Position numbers and translations under genes: made by a program. Source: Planctomycetaceae bacterium (GTDB taxonomy: Bacteria; Planctomycetota; Planctomycetia; Pirellulales; Pirellulaceae). From it: a DNA stretch of 64,000 nucleotides. The DNA lies in assembly GCA_002726245.1 (NCBI GenBank), contig PBSM01000033.1, positions 40,034-104,033 on the forward strand, given 5' to 3'. Below the pieces are notes generated by a model, which was not told the origin of the DNA, did not search any database, and saw only the letters and a list, made by a program, of their open reading frames with translations. Shown here in pieces: positions 17,612-25,762 of the stretch; position 1 is the first letter of the stretch; each line of letters starts with the position of its first letter.

Positions 17612-17833
17612 TTACTCGCGTGGGCGAACTGCTCCGGTCAGACCGCTGTAATCGACTCGATCGCTGTCGTGCCACAAGGGCAGACCAAGTTCGACGCGTT
17701 TGCGGAGGATTTCGATCTTTTCATCGGAACCGGCGGGAGCATTGGTGGATTCGAAGTCGCCAGTTGCGGGAGCGAAATCCTCATCGTGGCCATACTTTAG
17801 GATAGCCTCGAAAACATTGTTCACATTGTGCAT
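17612..17833 (-). CDS. small conserved planctomycete protein
   Basis: The 73-residue protein is acidic and has no signal peptide or membrane segment. The C-terminal half (APAGSDEKIEILRKRVELG followed by LPLWHDSDR) matches a pattern I know from short uncharacterised planctomycete proteins; I know no function for it. The start at 17833 was chosen because AAGGAG lies 11 bases upstream, whereas an upstream TTG start would be too close to it. It stands alone, converging on the terminator at 17561 and divergent from the yjbQ-like gene. Confidence 0.6.
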   Translation of the reverse strand: MHNVNNVFEAILKYGHDEDFAPATGDFESTNAPAGSDEKIEILRKRVELGLPLWHDSDRVDYSGLTGAVRPRE

Positions 17834-18089
17834 GGGACACAAATCTCCTTACGTAAAGTGTTCGCAAAAAATGGGACGTTGTAACTTACGGCACGAGTAT
17901 CGCACCGCTGGTAGTTTTGGCATGCCTGGCGTGTCCTATCAGGCGGAGAACTTGCGGGCCCGGATTGAGGCGGGGGGACCCGAATGTAACTCGCTGACGC
18001 GCCGTTGACCTTAAGCCTTGTAATTATTCCCGGATGACTCAGAATGTCAAGCATTTCCTGGAGATTCTGTGGGAAACATCGAGGCGACC

Positions 18090-18515
18090 ATGGTGTGGCA
18101 CGAACGAACCATACAGCTTCGCGCGGTGCCGCGTGGTTTCCATTTAATCACATCACAGATTGTTGATGCGATTCCTGAGTTGCAACGCGTGAAAGTAGGT
18201 CTACTACACGTTTTTATCCAGCACACCTCGGCCTCGCTTACGATCAACGAAAACGCCGACCCTGACGTTCGTGTCGATATGGAAACGGCCATGAACTTGA
18301 TCGCGTCGGAAGACCTTTCCTACGTTCACACTCTCGAGGGTCCCGATGACATGCCGGCTCACGTGAAGTCTTCGCTCTTGGGAAGTTCGGTGAGTGTTCC
18401 GATCTGTGACGGGCGGCTTCAGCTTGGAACCTGGCAAGGCATCTATCTATGCGAGCATCGGGACCGTGGAGGGCGGAGGAGGTTGGTGCTGACGCTGCAA
18501 GGAGAAGAGAAGTAG
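18090..18515 (+). CDS. YjbQ / UPF0047 family protein
   Basis: The 141-residue protein belongs to the YjbQ (UPF0047) family, compact trimeric proteins some of which show weak thiamine phosphate synthase activity. Family motifs are present: IQHTSASLTINENADPDV near residue 50, HTLEGPDDMPAHVKSSLLGSS near 90, and LGTWQGIYLCEHRDRGGRR near 120, with the conserved His residues. An in-frame GTG seven codons upstream (18069) could extend the N-terminus, but MVWHERTI is the usual family start. It has no operon partner: holB converges on it. Confidence 0.85.
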   Translation: MVWHERTIQLRAVPRGFHLITSQIVDAIPELQRVKVGLLHVFIQHTSASLTINENADPDVRVDMETAMNLIASEDLSYVHTLEGPDDMPAHVKSSLLGSSVSVPICDGRLQLGTWQGIYLCEHRDRGGRRRLVLTLQGEEK

Positions 18516-18535
18516 GGAGACGTGGGTAGGCAGCC

Positions 18536-18578
18536 AGTACTGAGTACTCCGTACTGATGTACTCGATACTGAGTGCTC
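18536..18578. repeat. short TACT-rich repeat tract
   Basis: Degenerate copies of TACTGAGTACT, TACTGATGTACT and TACTGAGTGCT occur in tandem between the convergent yjbQ-like and holB genes. The sequence is partly self-complementary (AGTACT), so it may fold at the transcript ends. No other function is visible. Confidence 0.45.
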
Positions 18579-18619
18579 AAAACCCATCCGCTCAGTTCGG
18601 CATTCAGCGTTAACTCCGT

Positions 18620-19675
18620 TCACGCGCGGGTACCCTGCATCAAGTTCGCTAGATCGTCGATCCAGCACTCAATCAGGGTCGCTTGGTTCGCGTTGGCGTC
18701 TACTTGCTGTTGTGCGTCCAAACAACGTTCGACGCAGGCGGCAACGGCGTCTGCGTCGCGAGCGACCGGAGACTGTTGTAAGACGCGTGCCAGAACTTCG
18801 TCTCCATGCACTTCGTGGCCGGTTCTAGCATGTAGCAGCCAGCGATAATAGTCGGCCGCAATACCGAGCACTAGCTTGAGTCGTTCTCGGCGGATCGGCG
18901 CGTCTTTGCCTGCGGCGTCCACGAACGCCCCCACGTCCGCTGCGAAACCCGTTGATCGCTCGAACAACTTGCCAAGACGAGTCATCAACTCTTGCCTGAA
19001 TTCGGCCAACTCCGGCTCTGCGAACTGCACCGCCCTCTCCATGCTGCCATCGCTCAACGTGGCCAAGGCTTCTGTTTCGCCTCGTGTCTGCGAAATACCA
19101 TTCGCACTGACGAGTGTCGCGATCACTTTGACAGGCAGAGGCTTAAACCGCACGATCTGGCATCGTGAGCGAATCGTCGGAAGCTGCCGCTGTTCGCTCG
19201 TGCCGATCAGAATGATCAGCGAGTTCGGCGGCGGCTCTTCGAGCGTCTTGAGCAGGCAGTTGGCTCCCTCTTGGTTCAAGTAGTCCGCATCGTCGATGAT
19301 CGCGATCTTGCGCCGGCCGCCGTGTGGTTTCAGGGCCATGTTGTGACAAAGCCCCTCACGCATACGATGCTCGCGATCACCGATAAATGTTTCCAAGGGA
19401 ATGAAGCTCTTGTCCTTGGGCTTCGCAACCAATTCGACGTCCGGATGCGATTGGGCGACGACTTGCTGGCAGGACGGGCAGTCGCCGCAAGGCGCGAGAG
19501 CCTCGTCGGCAGATCGTTCGCAAAGGAGTGACTGTGCGAGCTTCAAGGCAAACGCTCGCTTGCCGATTCCGCCCGGACCGATAAACAGGAAAGTGCTCGC
19601 GAGCCGTCCGCCTGTAAGGATTCTGCGAAACCGCTCGACGACCTGATCGTGCCCTTCAATGCCTTGCCAACTCAC
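18620..19675 (-). CDS. holB: DNA polymerase III subunit delta'
   Basis: The 351-residue AAA+ clamp-loader subunit has the P-loop GPGGIGKRA at about 33-41 (degenerate, as common for delta'), a four-Cys zinc module formed by C52 and CGDCPSC at about 63-69, the Walker B-like IAIIDDADYL, LLKTLEEPPPN and the SRC motif in TIRSRCQIVRFKPL. It helps load the beta clamp during replication. The ATG at 19675 overlaps the tmk stop by four bases, so the two are translationally coupled; tmk-holB is a widespread gene pair. The C-terminal half is less conserved, as usual for the family. Confidence 0.92.
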   Translation of the reverse strand: MSWQGIEGHDQVVERFRRILTGGRLASTFLFIGPGGIGKRAFALKLAQSLLCERSADEALAPCGDCPSCQQVVAQSHPDVELVAKPKDKSFIPLETFIGDREHRMREGLCHNMALKPHGGRRKIAIIDDADYLNQEGANCLLKTLEEPPPNSLIILIGTSEQRQLPTIRSRCQIVRFKPLPVKVIATLVSANGISQTRGETEALATLSDGSMERAVQFAEPELAEFRQELMTRLGKLFERSTGFAADVGAFVDAAGKDAPIRRERLKLVLGIAADYYRWLLHARTGHEVHGDEVLARVLQQSPVARDADAVAACVERCLDAQQQVDANANQATLIECWIDDLANLMQGTRA

Positions 19676-20322
19676 GGCTGCACCTCGCCCAAATGCTCAT
19701 CAAGCGGAGTTTGCAGGACGCGCTTCGCCGCCGACCGGATGTCAGTCTGTATCTCGTCGATGGTTCGGTCGGCGTCGATCACGATGAAGGAATCTGGATG
19801 CTGGCGGGCCTCGTTAAGAAAGCCTTTGCGGACTCGATTTAGAAAGTCTGGACCACGAGACTCCATGCGATCAAGTTCTCGAGTGAGACGACTCGACGCT
19901 CGTTCCACCGGCATGTCGAGTACGAACGTTAGACACGGCGACAATCCGCCAGTGGCCACCCATCCAACTTGCCAGGCGTCATCAACAGCGACACCCCCAG
20001 CGTGTCCCTGGTAGGCGACGTTCGACAACAGGAAGCGATCCGATATCACGGTTCGATGAGCGGCTATCGCTGGCCTAATCACTTCTTCAACCAACTGCGC
20101 TCGCGATGACATATACAGCAACAGTTCGGCGACGGCCCCGATGGAATGCTCTGTCTTGTGCAGCACAATCTCGCGAAGTGCTTCGCCGAGGCTCGTTCCA
20201 CCCGGATCACGGCACTGTACGACATCATGGCCTTGTGCCTCCAGCCACTGGCCGAGCAAGTCCATCTGAGTTGTCTTGCCGACACCATCGATACCATCAA
20301 AGCTGAAGAAGAACCCTGTCAT
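19672..20322 (-). CDS. tmk: thymidylate kinase
   Basis: The 216-residue dTMP kinase phosphorylates dTMP to dTDP with ATP. It shows the P-loop DGIDGVGKTTQ (about 9-19), the DR motif in TVISDRFLLSNVAYQG (about 91-106), and the LID region near RLTRELDRMESRGPDFLNRVRKGF. The conserved FDGIDGVGKTTQ start near the N-terminus supports the start at 20322. The gene overlaps holB by four bases and is transcribed first. Thymidine kinase, which supplies dTMP by salvage, is encoded elsewhere in the window at 52223. Confidence 0.93.
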   Translation of the reverse strand: MTGFFFSFDGIDGVGKTTQMDLLGQWLEAQGHDVVQCRDPGGTSLGEALREIVLHKTEHSIGAVAELLLYMSSRAQLVEEVIRPAIAAHRTVISDRFLLSNVAYQGHAGGVAVDDAWQVGWVATGGLSPCLTFVLDMPVERASSRLTRELDRMESRGPDFLNRVRKGFLNEARQHPDSFIVIDADRTIDEIQTDIRSAAKRVLQTPLDEHLGEVQP

Positions 20323-20360
20323 GCAGGTATTCTACGAGTAGTGGGGGCAGTCGCGCAAGT

Positions 20361-20385
20361 AGGTCACTCTCGCCGAGCGTGACTT
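20361..20385. repeat. palindrome, family A
   Basis: AGGTCAC and GTGACTT arms flank TCTCGCCGAGC, giving a 25-bp near-palindrome in the same register as the copies at 5837 and 26843. It lies upstream of tmk and downstream of the TolC-like gene. Confidence 0.75.
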
Positions 20386-20391
20386 CCAGTA

Positions 20392-20442
20392 GGACGGATT
20401 GCCAATCCGTCCAGTCAGCCCGGTCGGATTAGGCAATCCGAC
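20392..20442. repeat. two adjacent hairpins, family D
   Basis: GGACGGATT-GCC-AATCCGTCC (20392-20412) and GTCGGATT-AGGC-AATCCGAC (20423-20442) are perfect, sequence-related hairpins in tandem between tolC-like and tmk. Both share the GGATT/AATCC core. There is no T tract, so they are not classic terminators. Confidence 0.75.
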
Positions 20443-20498
20443 CTACGACTTCAACTGACGTGAGCTACTGGCCGAGCTTTACCCGGGCCGCTCTGCCG

Positions 20499-20523
20499 AG
20501 GTCGCGCTTGGCGAGCGCGAGCT
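20499..20523. repeat. diverged palindrome, family A, overlapping a stop codon
   Basis: AGGTCGCGCTTG and GCGAGCGCGAGCT keep the length and layout of family A with about 16 of 25 matching positions. As at 5972, the minus-strand reading of its end (CAGTAGCTC) supplies the TAG stop of the neighbouring gene. Confidence 0.55.
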
Positions 20524-22693
20524 ACTGTTCAAACGCGACGGGCTGTACCTCACCGCGTGCTGGGACGTCCAAGCCAAGTCCTCCCCAATCGAACGCGTTG
20601 GTTGGCCGAGCGGCGACTTTGAGATTGTTGCCGCCGGTGTCGGCTCGTCGCGGTGCGTTCAGCTCTGGTCCCTCAGGCCGCGTGGTGATCGGGCCTGGCT
20701 CTTGCGGAGCATCGTCACCCGCCTCCGGTCGATCGGCCGGTGTCGGTTGTGGAGTGGGAATGAACTCACCCTCCGGGTAAGTTTCCATCGGCTGGTCGCC
20801 AACATGCTGCGAAACCGGACCCTGGCTGCTCACACCGGGACGCGTCCAACCGTAGTTCAGGTAGTAGCTCGCATCGCGTTCGCGTGCACGGCCGAGAGCG
20901 TCCCAGTAAGCCTTCTCGGGCCACGGGCCCTCCGCCATCATGATATTGTTGTATTCGAGCAGCGAGCCTTTGCGGAAGTGAACCGCGGCGATCGACTTGT
21001 TGTACTCCGAGAGTGCTCGATAATAGTCGATCTGAGCTTGTGCCCGACGTCGCTGTGCATCGAGCACGAGATCCAACGTCGTCTTGCCGCCGCGGTACAA
21101 GGCATCGACCGAATCGACCTCCGCCTGCGAAGCCTTCCAGCGATTGAAGTGCGTTTGAGCGGACTGATAGTTGAAATCGAGATCGCGAACTGTCGTCGAA
21201 AGAAGGTGAGAAGTATTCAGTTCCATGTCCTCGAGCCGGGACTTTTCGCGGGTCAAGTTTAGCTGTGCATTGCGCACACCGGCTAGTTCCCGTCGGTAAC
21301 CGACGGGCATCTGGAAGTTGAACGTTAGTGCTGCCTCCTGGAAGTCCCCTTCGGTCAAAACGTCGAAGGCCGTCGAGCCATCCTCGGCAAAGTTGCGCCC
21401 GTTTCGGTCCGCATTGATCAAGTTGTCGCCCGCTCCATACAAACGATACACCGCTCCGACGTCAAGCTGCGGCAATAGCAGGTTCTTGGCGGCGACCAAT
21501 TCCAGCTCCCGCCGTTCGACGACCCACTTCTGCTGACGAAGTTCAGCACTGCGCATCAACGCTTCCGTATGGATCTGCCGCCAGTCGAACGCGAGTCTCG
21601 CTGCACTTGGCTCATCCTTGGGACGAACCAAACGACCGTCGGTCGCCGCGATACCCATCAGGTAACGCAGCCGATTCTCGACGTTGTAGAGATCTCGAAG
21701 GGCCGTCTCGAGCTGCGAACGAAAGAAGAAATACTGTTCTCGAGACTGTGCCTCGGCCTGAGCGTTCTCGACACCAGCGTTCTTCTTTTCATAAACGTTG
21801 TTCCAAGTGACCTGTGCACTGTCGCGGCCGATCTTTGCTGTTTCCAAGTTTCGGTAGGCAGCGTGCAGGTCCCAGTAAGTGTTCTCGATATCCAAGACGA
21901 GGTTTCGAACGGACGACTCGAACGTTGCGAGGCTGACATCTGTATTGATGCGAGCCAGAACAACAGGAATCCGGTTGATCATCGTTCCGCGACCGCGCAA
22001 CAAGGGCACGGTCGCCTGCAGCGTGAATGTCTGCTCCCAGAAGCTATCGTGTGTTTGTGCGAAGAACGGATTGCCCTCAATGCGATCGGTCTGACTAGAT
22101 ACCTGTAACGTTGAGCCCGCCGCTGTTCGTTTCTGGAGCGAAGCGATCATGCCGCCTTGCTGCGTGCGGTTGAATGGTTGCGCAACACCTAGCGAGTTGT
22201 TAACGCGATCGGTGTGCGTCTGGACCGAGTTGTTCCCCCCCTGGCTTCCGGACAGGCTGAACAGCGCATCGAAGGCTGCTAGAGCGGCTTCAACGCCGTT
22301 GTTAGGATCGCTCTCGACAATCGCCGTGTCATAGATCGTGGTTGCGCCAGCGGTACGTCCAACCAGAGCATCCGCGAAGCCGAACGGAGTAACACCGCCC
22401 AGATTGCGGACGACCTTGCTGTTCTGCAGAGCAATTGAAACCACTTCTTCGAGCGACAGATCCCAGATCTCGTTGAACTCGGGATCGCTGATTGTCAGCG
22501 GAGCCTCAGCGAACTCGACGTCCTCGAGCATGGGCTGATAGAAGTCGGGATCTTCAAGTTGCGTGGCTTGATCTAGATAATGGGATAGGTCGCCGTCTTC
22601 GTGGAAATAGAAAGGCTGCGTCGGATGACAGCCCGTCGAGACGGTGATGGCAATCAGTACCAGAACCAGTGTGCTTTGCAGTTGCCGGGTCAT
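20522..22693 (-). CDS. TolC-family outer-membrane efflux lipoprotein
   Basis: The 723-residue protein has a lipoprotein signal (LVLIAITVSTGC, lipid-modified Cys about residue 22) and two TolC/OEP repeats rich in helix heptads (ARINTDVSLATFESSVRNLV, LDLVLDAQRRRAQAQIDYYRALSEYNKSI). Such proteins form trimeric outer-membrane channels for tripartite efflux or type I secretion. At 723 residues it is much longer than E. coli TolC: there is an extra N-terminal region of about 100 residues and a Pro-rich disordered C-terminal tail after about residue 625. No membrane-fusion or inner-membrane pump gene is next to it in the window. The stop codon falls inside a family A palindrome. Confidence 0.88.
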   Translation of the reverse strand: MTRQLQSTLVLVLIAITVSTGCHPTQPFYFHEDGDLSHYLDQATQLEDPDFYQPMLEDVEFAEAPLTISDPEFNEIWDLSLEEVVSIALQNSKVVRNLGGVTPFGFADALVGRTAGATTIYDTAIVESDPNNGVEAALAAFDALFSLSGSQGGNNSVQTHTDRVNNSLGVAQPFNRTQQGGMIASLQKRTAAGSTLQVSSQTDRIEGNPFFAQTHDSFWEQTFTLQATVPLLRGRGTMINRIPVVLARINTDVSLATFESSVRNLVLDIENTYWDLHAAYRNLETAKIGRDSAQVTWNNVYEKKNAGVENAQAEAQSREQYFFFRSQLETALRDLYNVENRLRYLMGIAATDGRLVRPKDEPSAARLAFDWRQIHTEALMRSAELRQQKWVVERRELELVAAKNLLLPQLDVGAVYRLYGAGDNLINADRNGRNFAEDGSTAFDVLTEGDFQEAALTFNFQMPVGYRRELAGVRNAQLNLTREKSRLEDMELNTSHLLSTTVRDLDFNYQSAQTHFNRWKASQAEVDSVDALYRGGKTTLDLVLDAQRRRAQAQIDYYRALSEYNKSIAAVHFRKGSLLEYNNIMMAEGPWPEKAYWDALGRARERDASYYLNYGWTRPGVSSQGPVSQHVGDQPMETYPEGEFIPTPQPTPADRPEAGDDAPQEPGPITTRPEGPELNAPRRADTGGNNLKVAARPTNAFDWGGLGLDVPARGEVQPVAFEQ

Positions 22694-22981
22694 CGGTTCC
22701 CGCTTCCTTTCGGTTCGTCGCTAGACGCAAACAGCCAAGGACAAAGCGCCCGAGCCAACGGTCCTCATGCGAGGACCGCCGACACAGACTCTTGTTTCCC
22801 CCCTTGACCGAATACGTCCGCTAGCGTCTGTACGCGGACCTTTAACAGACCACGCGCGAACCCTGAAGCGGAGCATTCGACAATTGTGGTATCGACCGCT
22901 CAATCGGCAAACTTTCAATAATCCACAAAGTCTTCCAAGCTTTCGCCGTTCATGCTAGCTGCTAGCGGCAGCGGAGGAGCA

Positions 22982-23120
22982 AACCGCTAATGGACGCTAA
23001 TAGGAAAGGAAGTAAGGATGTGGGAATCTGTCAGATTCAAAATACGGCACCTTCCTTTCCTGCTCTCTTCTGACGTCGTCTTATCTCCTATTAGCGTTCT
23101 GTAAGCGTCCATTAGCGGTT
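22982..23120. repeat. long inverted-repeat hairpin left of the GxxExxY gene
   Basis: The left arm begins AACCGCTAATGGACGCT at 22982 and continues AATAGGAAAGGAAG. The right arm at 23051-23120 contains CTTCCTTTCCT and ends AGCGTCCATTAGCGGTT. The arms pair over most of their length, except that the right arm has an 11-base insertion related to the 33-bp arms at 23611 and 23710. The whole unit would fold as a hairpin of about 139 bases. Its outer sequence matches the element on the other side of the gene. Confidence 0.85.
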
Positions 23121-23155
23121 CAACAGACGACCTCCCTTTCGCGCTGCCGATGAAA

Positions 23156-23551
23156 TCAATCGACGAATTCCGAAAGAACGAAACGTTTCCATTCGACTTT
23201 GGCGATTGGGCCGAAGTTGATCAGGTAGCCGACCGGGCTGCAAGTGATCCGCATGTAGTTGATCAACTGCGCCTCGTGATCGGACACGAGGGCCGATACT
23301 GCTTTCAGTTCGACAACGATCTCGTCGTGCACAACCAAGTCGGGGACGTAACGTTTCTTCAGTTGACGATTCTTATAGAACACCTGTAACTCCCGCTTCG
23401 CATGAAACGGAATATCGCGATCAGAGAGTTCGATCTCGAAGCTTTCCTGACAGATTTCCTCCAACAAGCCGCCGCCCATCTCTCGATGCACCTCAAACGC
23501 CGCTCCCATCAGAGCATAGCCTTCTGACGAATATGGTTTGTCGTCTGTCAT
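23156..23551 (-). CDS. GxxExxY family protein (PD-(D/E)XK nuclease fold)
   Basis: The 131-residue protein belongs to the GxxExxY/PDDEXK_3 family. The name motif is at residues 28-34 (GLLEEIC), with Cys in place of the usual Tyr. The nuclease-like core VPDLVVHDEIVVELKAV supplies D71, E81 and K83, followed by Q95 and NYMR. The C-terminal GYLINFGPIAKVEWKRFV is typical. AAGGAG stands 6 bases before the ATG. Family members occur in many copies in some genomes and their function is unknown; a DNA- or RNA-cleaving role is inferred from the fold. The gene is bracketed by long inverted-repeat hairpins of one family, which suggests that gene and repeats move or evolve as one unit. Confidence 0.88.
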   Translation of the reverse strand: MTDDKPYSSEGYALMGAAFEVHREMGGGLLEEICQESFEIELSDRDIPFHAKRELQVFYKNRQLKKRYVPDLVVHDEIVVELKAVSALVSDHEAQLINYMRITCSPVGYLINFGPIAKVEWKRFVLSEFVD

Positions 23552-23610
23552 TTCTTTCTCCTTGTGTGCTGTTGGTCGGCGGGAACCGCTAGCGGCTCGG
23601 CGGGACTTGG

Positions 23611-23742
23611 ACCGCTAATGGACGCTGACAGAACGCTAATAAGACAGCAAAGGAGGTGAAAGCTTGGAGGGGCGAATGCACTCAAGAGTCGTTCAACATC
23701 TTTCCTTTTCTTATCAGCGTCCTGTTAGCGCCCATTAGCGGT
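23611..23742. repeat. long inverted-repeat hairpin right of the GxxExxY gene
   Basis: A 33-bp arm starting ACCGCTAATGGACGCT (23611-23643) and its inverted partner ending GCGCCCATTAGCGGT (23710-23742) differ at only a few positions. The 66 bases between them encode nothing obvious. The right arm overlaps the 3' end of the FG-GAP gene and supplies its TAA stop. Confidence 0.88.
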
Positions 23743-25705
23743 TTCCTTCCTTAGTCCGCGGATTGGTCATGTAGTACAGAAAGCCGTCTTCCGCACCAAC
23801 AAGGAGATCCGGCACACCGTCTTTGTTCCAATCCACTGTTGTTGGGCTGGACGTATGGCCCGAGATGTTGCGCTCACTCAGTTGGCCTTTGTCTTCGAGA
23901 ACGACTTTGCCATCGCGAGTCTCCACGTTGCGTAGCCACGTAGCACTCGTGCTGTTAACGAGGACGTCCGATCGGCCGTCGCCATCCCAATCGACGACAG
24001 CGAGTTTCCGCCGCCCGCTGCCGCCCGCGCGGCTTCCGTTCAGTTGAATCGTCTTGCCGGCCGTATCGACGAAGATCCGTTGCCCCGGTTGAAGCTGCAG
24101 TTTCTCGCCGATGTGATTTCGCTCGAAGAAGGCAAGATAGCCCTCGTGGTCGAGCATGACGAGATCGTTTAGCTTATCGCCATTGAAATCGACGACGACT
24201 GGCGTTGTTCGCCACTGGCTCACCAAAGCATTCCCTTCAGGATTCCACCAGTTCCAAGCCGGCTTCGGCGGAGTCCCGTTCCAGGCAACCTCAATCGGTC
24301 GCTTGGCCGCCAACTCGGGCTTCTCGCGCGTGCCGACATTGCGATACCAAACGATCTTGCCCCAGATCGAGTTAGCGATGATGTCCGGTAGCCCGTCGTG
24401 ATCCCAATCGCCAACAGTCTGAGTCGTATATCCCCACTTGGCTTCGCAGGGCCCCTGAATCGAGCCATTAGGTCCGGCTTGGATACGAATCGTCTCGCCG
24501 TCGGCCTTCAGCTTCTTTGGAGCAGCCCACTTGGGAGGCATGCCGCCGAGGTTTTCAATGAGTGCAATGTAGCCCGCTGTGTTGCCGCAAATCAGATCGT
24601 CGTCGCCATCGTTGTCCCAATCGAAGCCGTCGGGTGTCGCGAGAGCACCGAATGCGACGTCGGCCGCTTCCTGTTGGAAGTAAACCGGCGGAAGGTATTG
24701 CGGCAGCCCATTGATGACCTTGCCGGAATGCTCAACTAGCCCAACGCGTCCATCTTCATCGCCCACAATCAAATCGAAATCACCGTCTTTATCCCAGTCG
24801 AATGCAACTGGCACGATCATTTGTAGATCCATCGCGATCGGCTTGTCGTTGTGAGTCAGTCGTCGGCCCGCAGCATAAGCTGGCTTCTTTCGCGAGCCGG
24901 TGTTCTCGAAGTATGTGAACTTGTCGAGAAACTCGCCGCACATCAGATCCAAGTCGCCGTCATCATCGAAATCCGCGAAGCTGGGTGACGGCCAGCCGAA
25001 CACATCGATTGGCTCGCCGCCCGACGTGATCTGGATCGGATCGTCGTACGTTGGCTTCGCCGTCGTGCCGGTGTTGCGGAGTAGATAGACATAGCCGTGC
25101 AGCGGGCCGTTGGTCCACTCGCCCTTGTCGTTATAGGCATCGTCCCAACCGTATTCCGTCCAGTGTCCCATGCCAACGATCAAGTCGAGCTTGCCATCGC
25201 CGTCGTAATCGACATGCTTCCATTGATTGGCTCGAGTCTTGCCGGATTGGCCGATCTTCACCGCAGGTCCGAGCTTGGTTGATGTATCGAGCCCGACGGA
25301 GAAGAACTCGGCGTGTTCCTTGCCGGGACTGAGAACTCGTGGCTGGCCGTCGATATAGGAAACCTGCACATTCTGCAGGCCCTTACTGATCCGCTTGCCG
25401 GGCTTAAAGACCGGAAGCTTCTCGTCGCCAGAAGTGTTCTCGAAAAAGTACGTTCCGTTGTAGGGCTTGTCGGGGCACACGACCAACAGGTCGTGATCAC
25501 CATCTTCGTCGAAGTCCATCGGCAGCGGCCACGACCACAGCCCGACGCTAAGGTCAACGACGAGCCCCGGGTTGTTGTAGCGAATGCGCTGGAGTTCATC
25601 GCCGTGCGTGGCGGCGGGGACCAAGGGAATGACGAATGACGAAATACCCAATGACGAAAGAATGATGAAGCCCCAGTGACGAAACTCACGCGCCTGCAAG
25701 CTCAT
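23735..25705 (-). CDS. secreted FG-GAP/VCBS repeat protein
   Basis: The protein is about 656 residues from Met at 25705, with a signal peptide (FIILSSLGISSFVIPLVPAA) and at least seven FG-GAP blades marked by Ca-binding DxDxDG segments such as DFDEDGDHDLLVV, DYDGDGKLDLIVG, DWDKDGDFDLIVG, DWDHDGLPDII and DWDGDGRSDVLVN. It should fold as an integrin-like beta-propeller outside the cytoplasm; the ligand is unknown. Upstream in-frame Mets exist at 25744 and beyond but would overlap the CoA-transferase gene. Part of the signal peptide is encoded by one arm of an inverted repeat (25627-25660), and the last codons and TAA stop lie in the repeat right of the GxxExxY gene. Confidence 0.82.
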   Translation of the reverse strand: MSLQAREFRHWGFIILSSLGISSFVIPLVPAATHGDELQRIRYNNPGLVVDLSVGLWSWPLPMDFDEDGDHDLLVVCPDKPYNGTYFFENTSGDEKLPVFKPGKRISKGLQNVQVSYIDGQPRVLSPGKEHAEFFSVGLDTSTKLGPAVKIGQSGKTRANQWKHVDYDGDGKLDLIVGMGHWTEYGWDDAYNDKGEWTNGPLHGYVYLLRNTGTTAKPTYDDPIQITSGGEPIDVFGWPSPSFADFDDDGDLDLMCGEFLDKFTYFENTGSRKKPAYAAGRRLTHNDKPIAMDLQMIVPVAFDWDKDGDFDLIVGDEDGRVGLVEHSGKVINGLPQYLPPVYFQQEAADVAFGALATPDGFDWDNDGDDDLICGNTAGYIALIENLGGMPPKWAAPKKLKADGETIRIQAGPNGSIQGPCEAKWGYTTQTVGDWDHDGLPDIIANSIWGKIVWYRNVGTREKPELAAKRPIEVAWNGTPPKPAWNWWNPEGNALVSQWRTTPVVVDFNGDKLNDLVMLDHEGYLAFFERNHIGEKLQLQPGQRIFVDTAGKTIQLNGSRAGGSGRRKLAVVDWDGDGRSDVLVNSTSATWLRNVETRDGKVVLEDKGQLSERNISGHTSSPTTVDWNKDGVPDLLVGAEDGFLYYMTNPRTKEGNR

Positions 25706-25762
25706 TCGATCTTCGGACTTCGACACTCTTTCGTCATTCGTCATGGGGTATTTCGTCATTCT
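25627..25762. repeat. inverted repeat overlapping two gene ends, family E
   Basis: The arm at 25627-25660 (GAATGACGAAATACCC-type units) is complementary to the arm at 25728-25762 (TTTCGTCATT and GGGTATTTCGTCATTC), with a 7-base difference. Both arms are coding: the first encodes part of the FG-GAP signal peptide (LSSLGISSFVIP) and the second the CoA-transferase C-terminus (ENDEIPHDE). Confidence 0.75.

Noticed and set aside
22759..22778. Hairpin CGGTCCTC-ATGC-GAGGACCG upstream of the TolC-like gene
   Set aside because: A perfect hairpin but with no T tract, no second copy and no known riboswitch or leader pattern.
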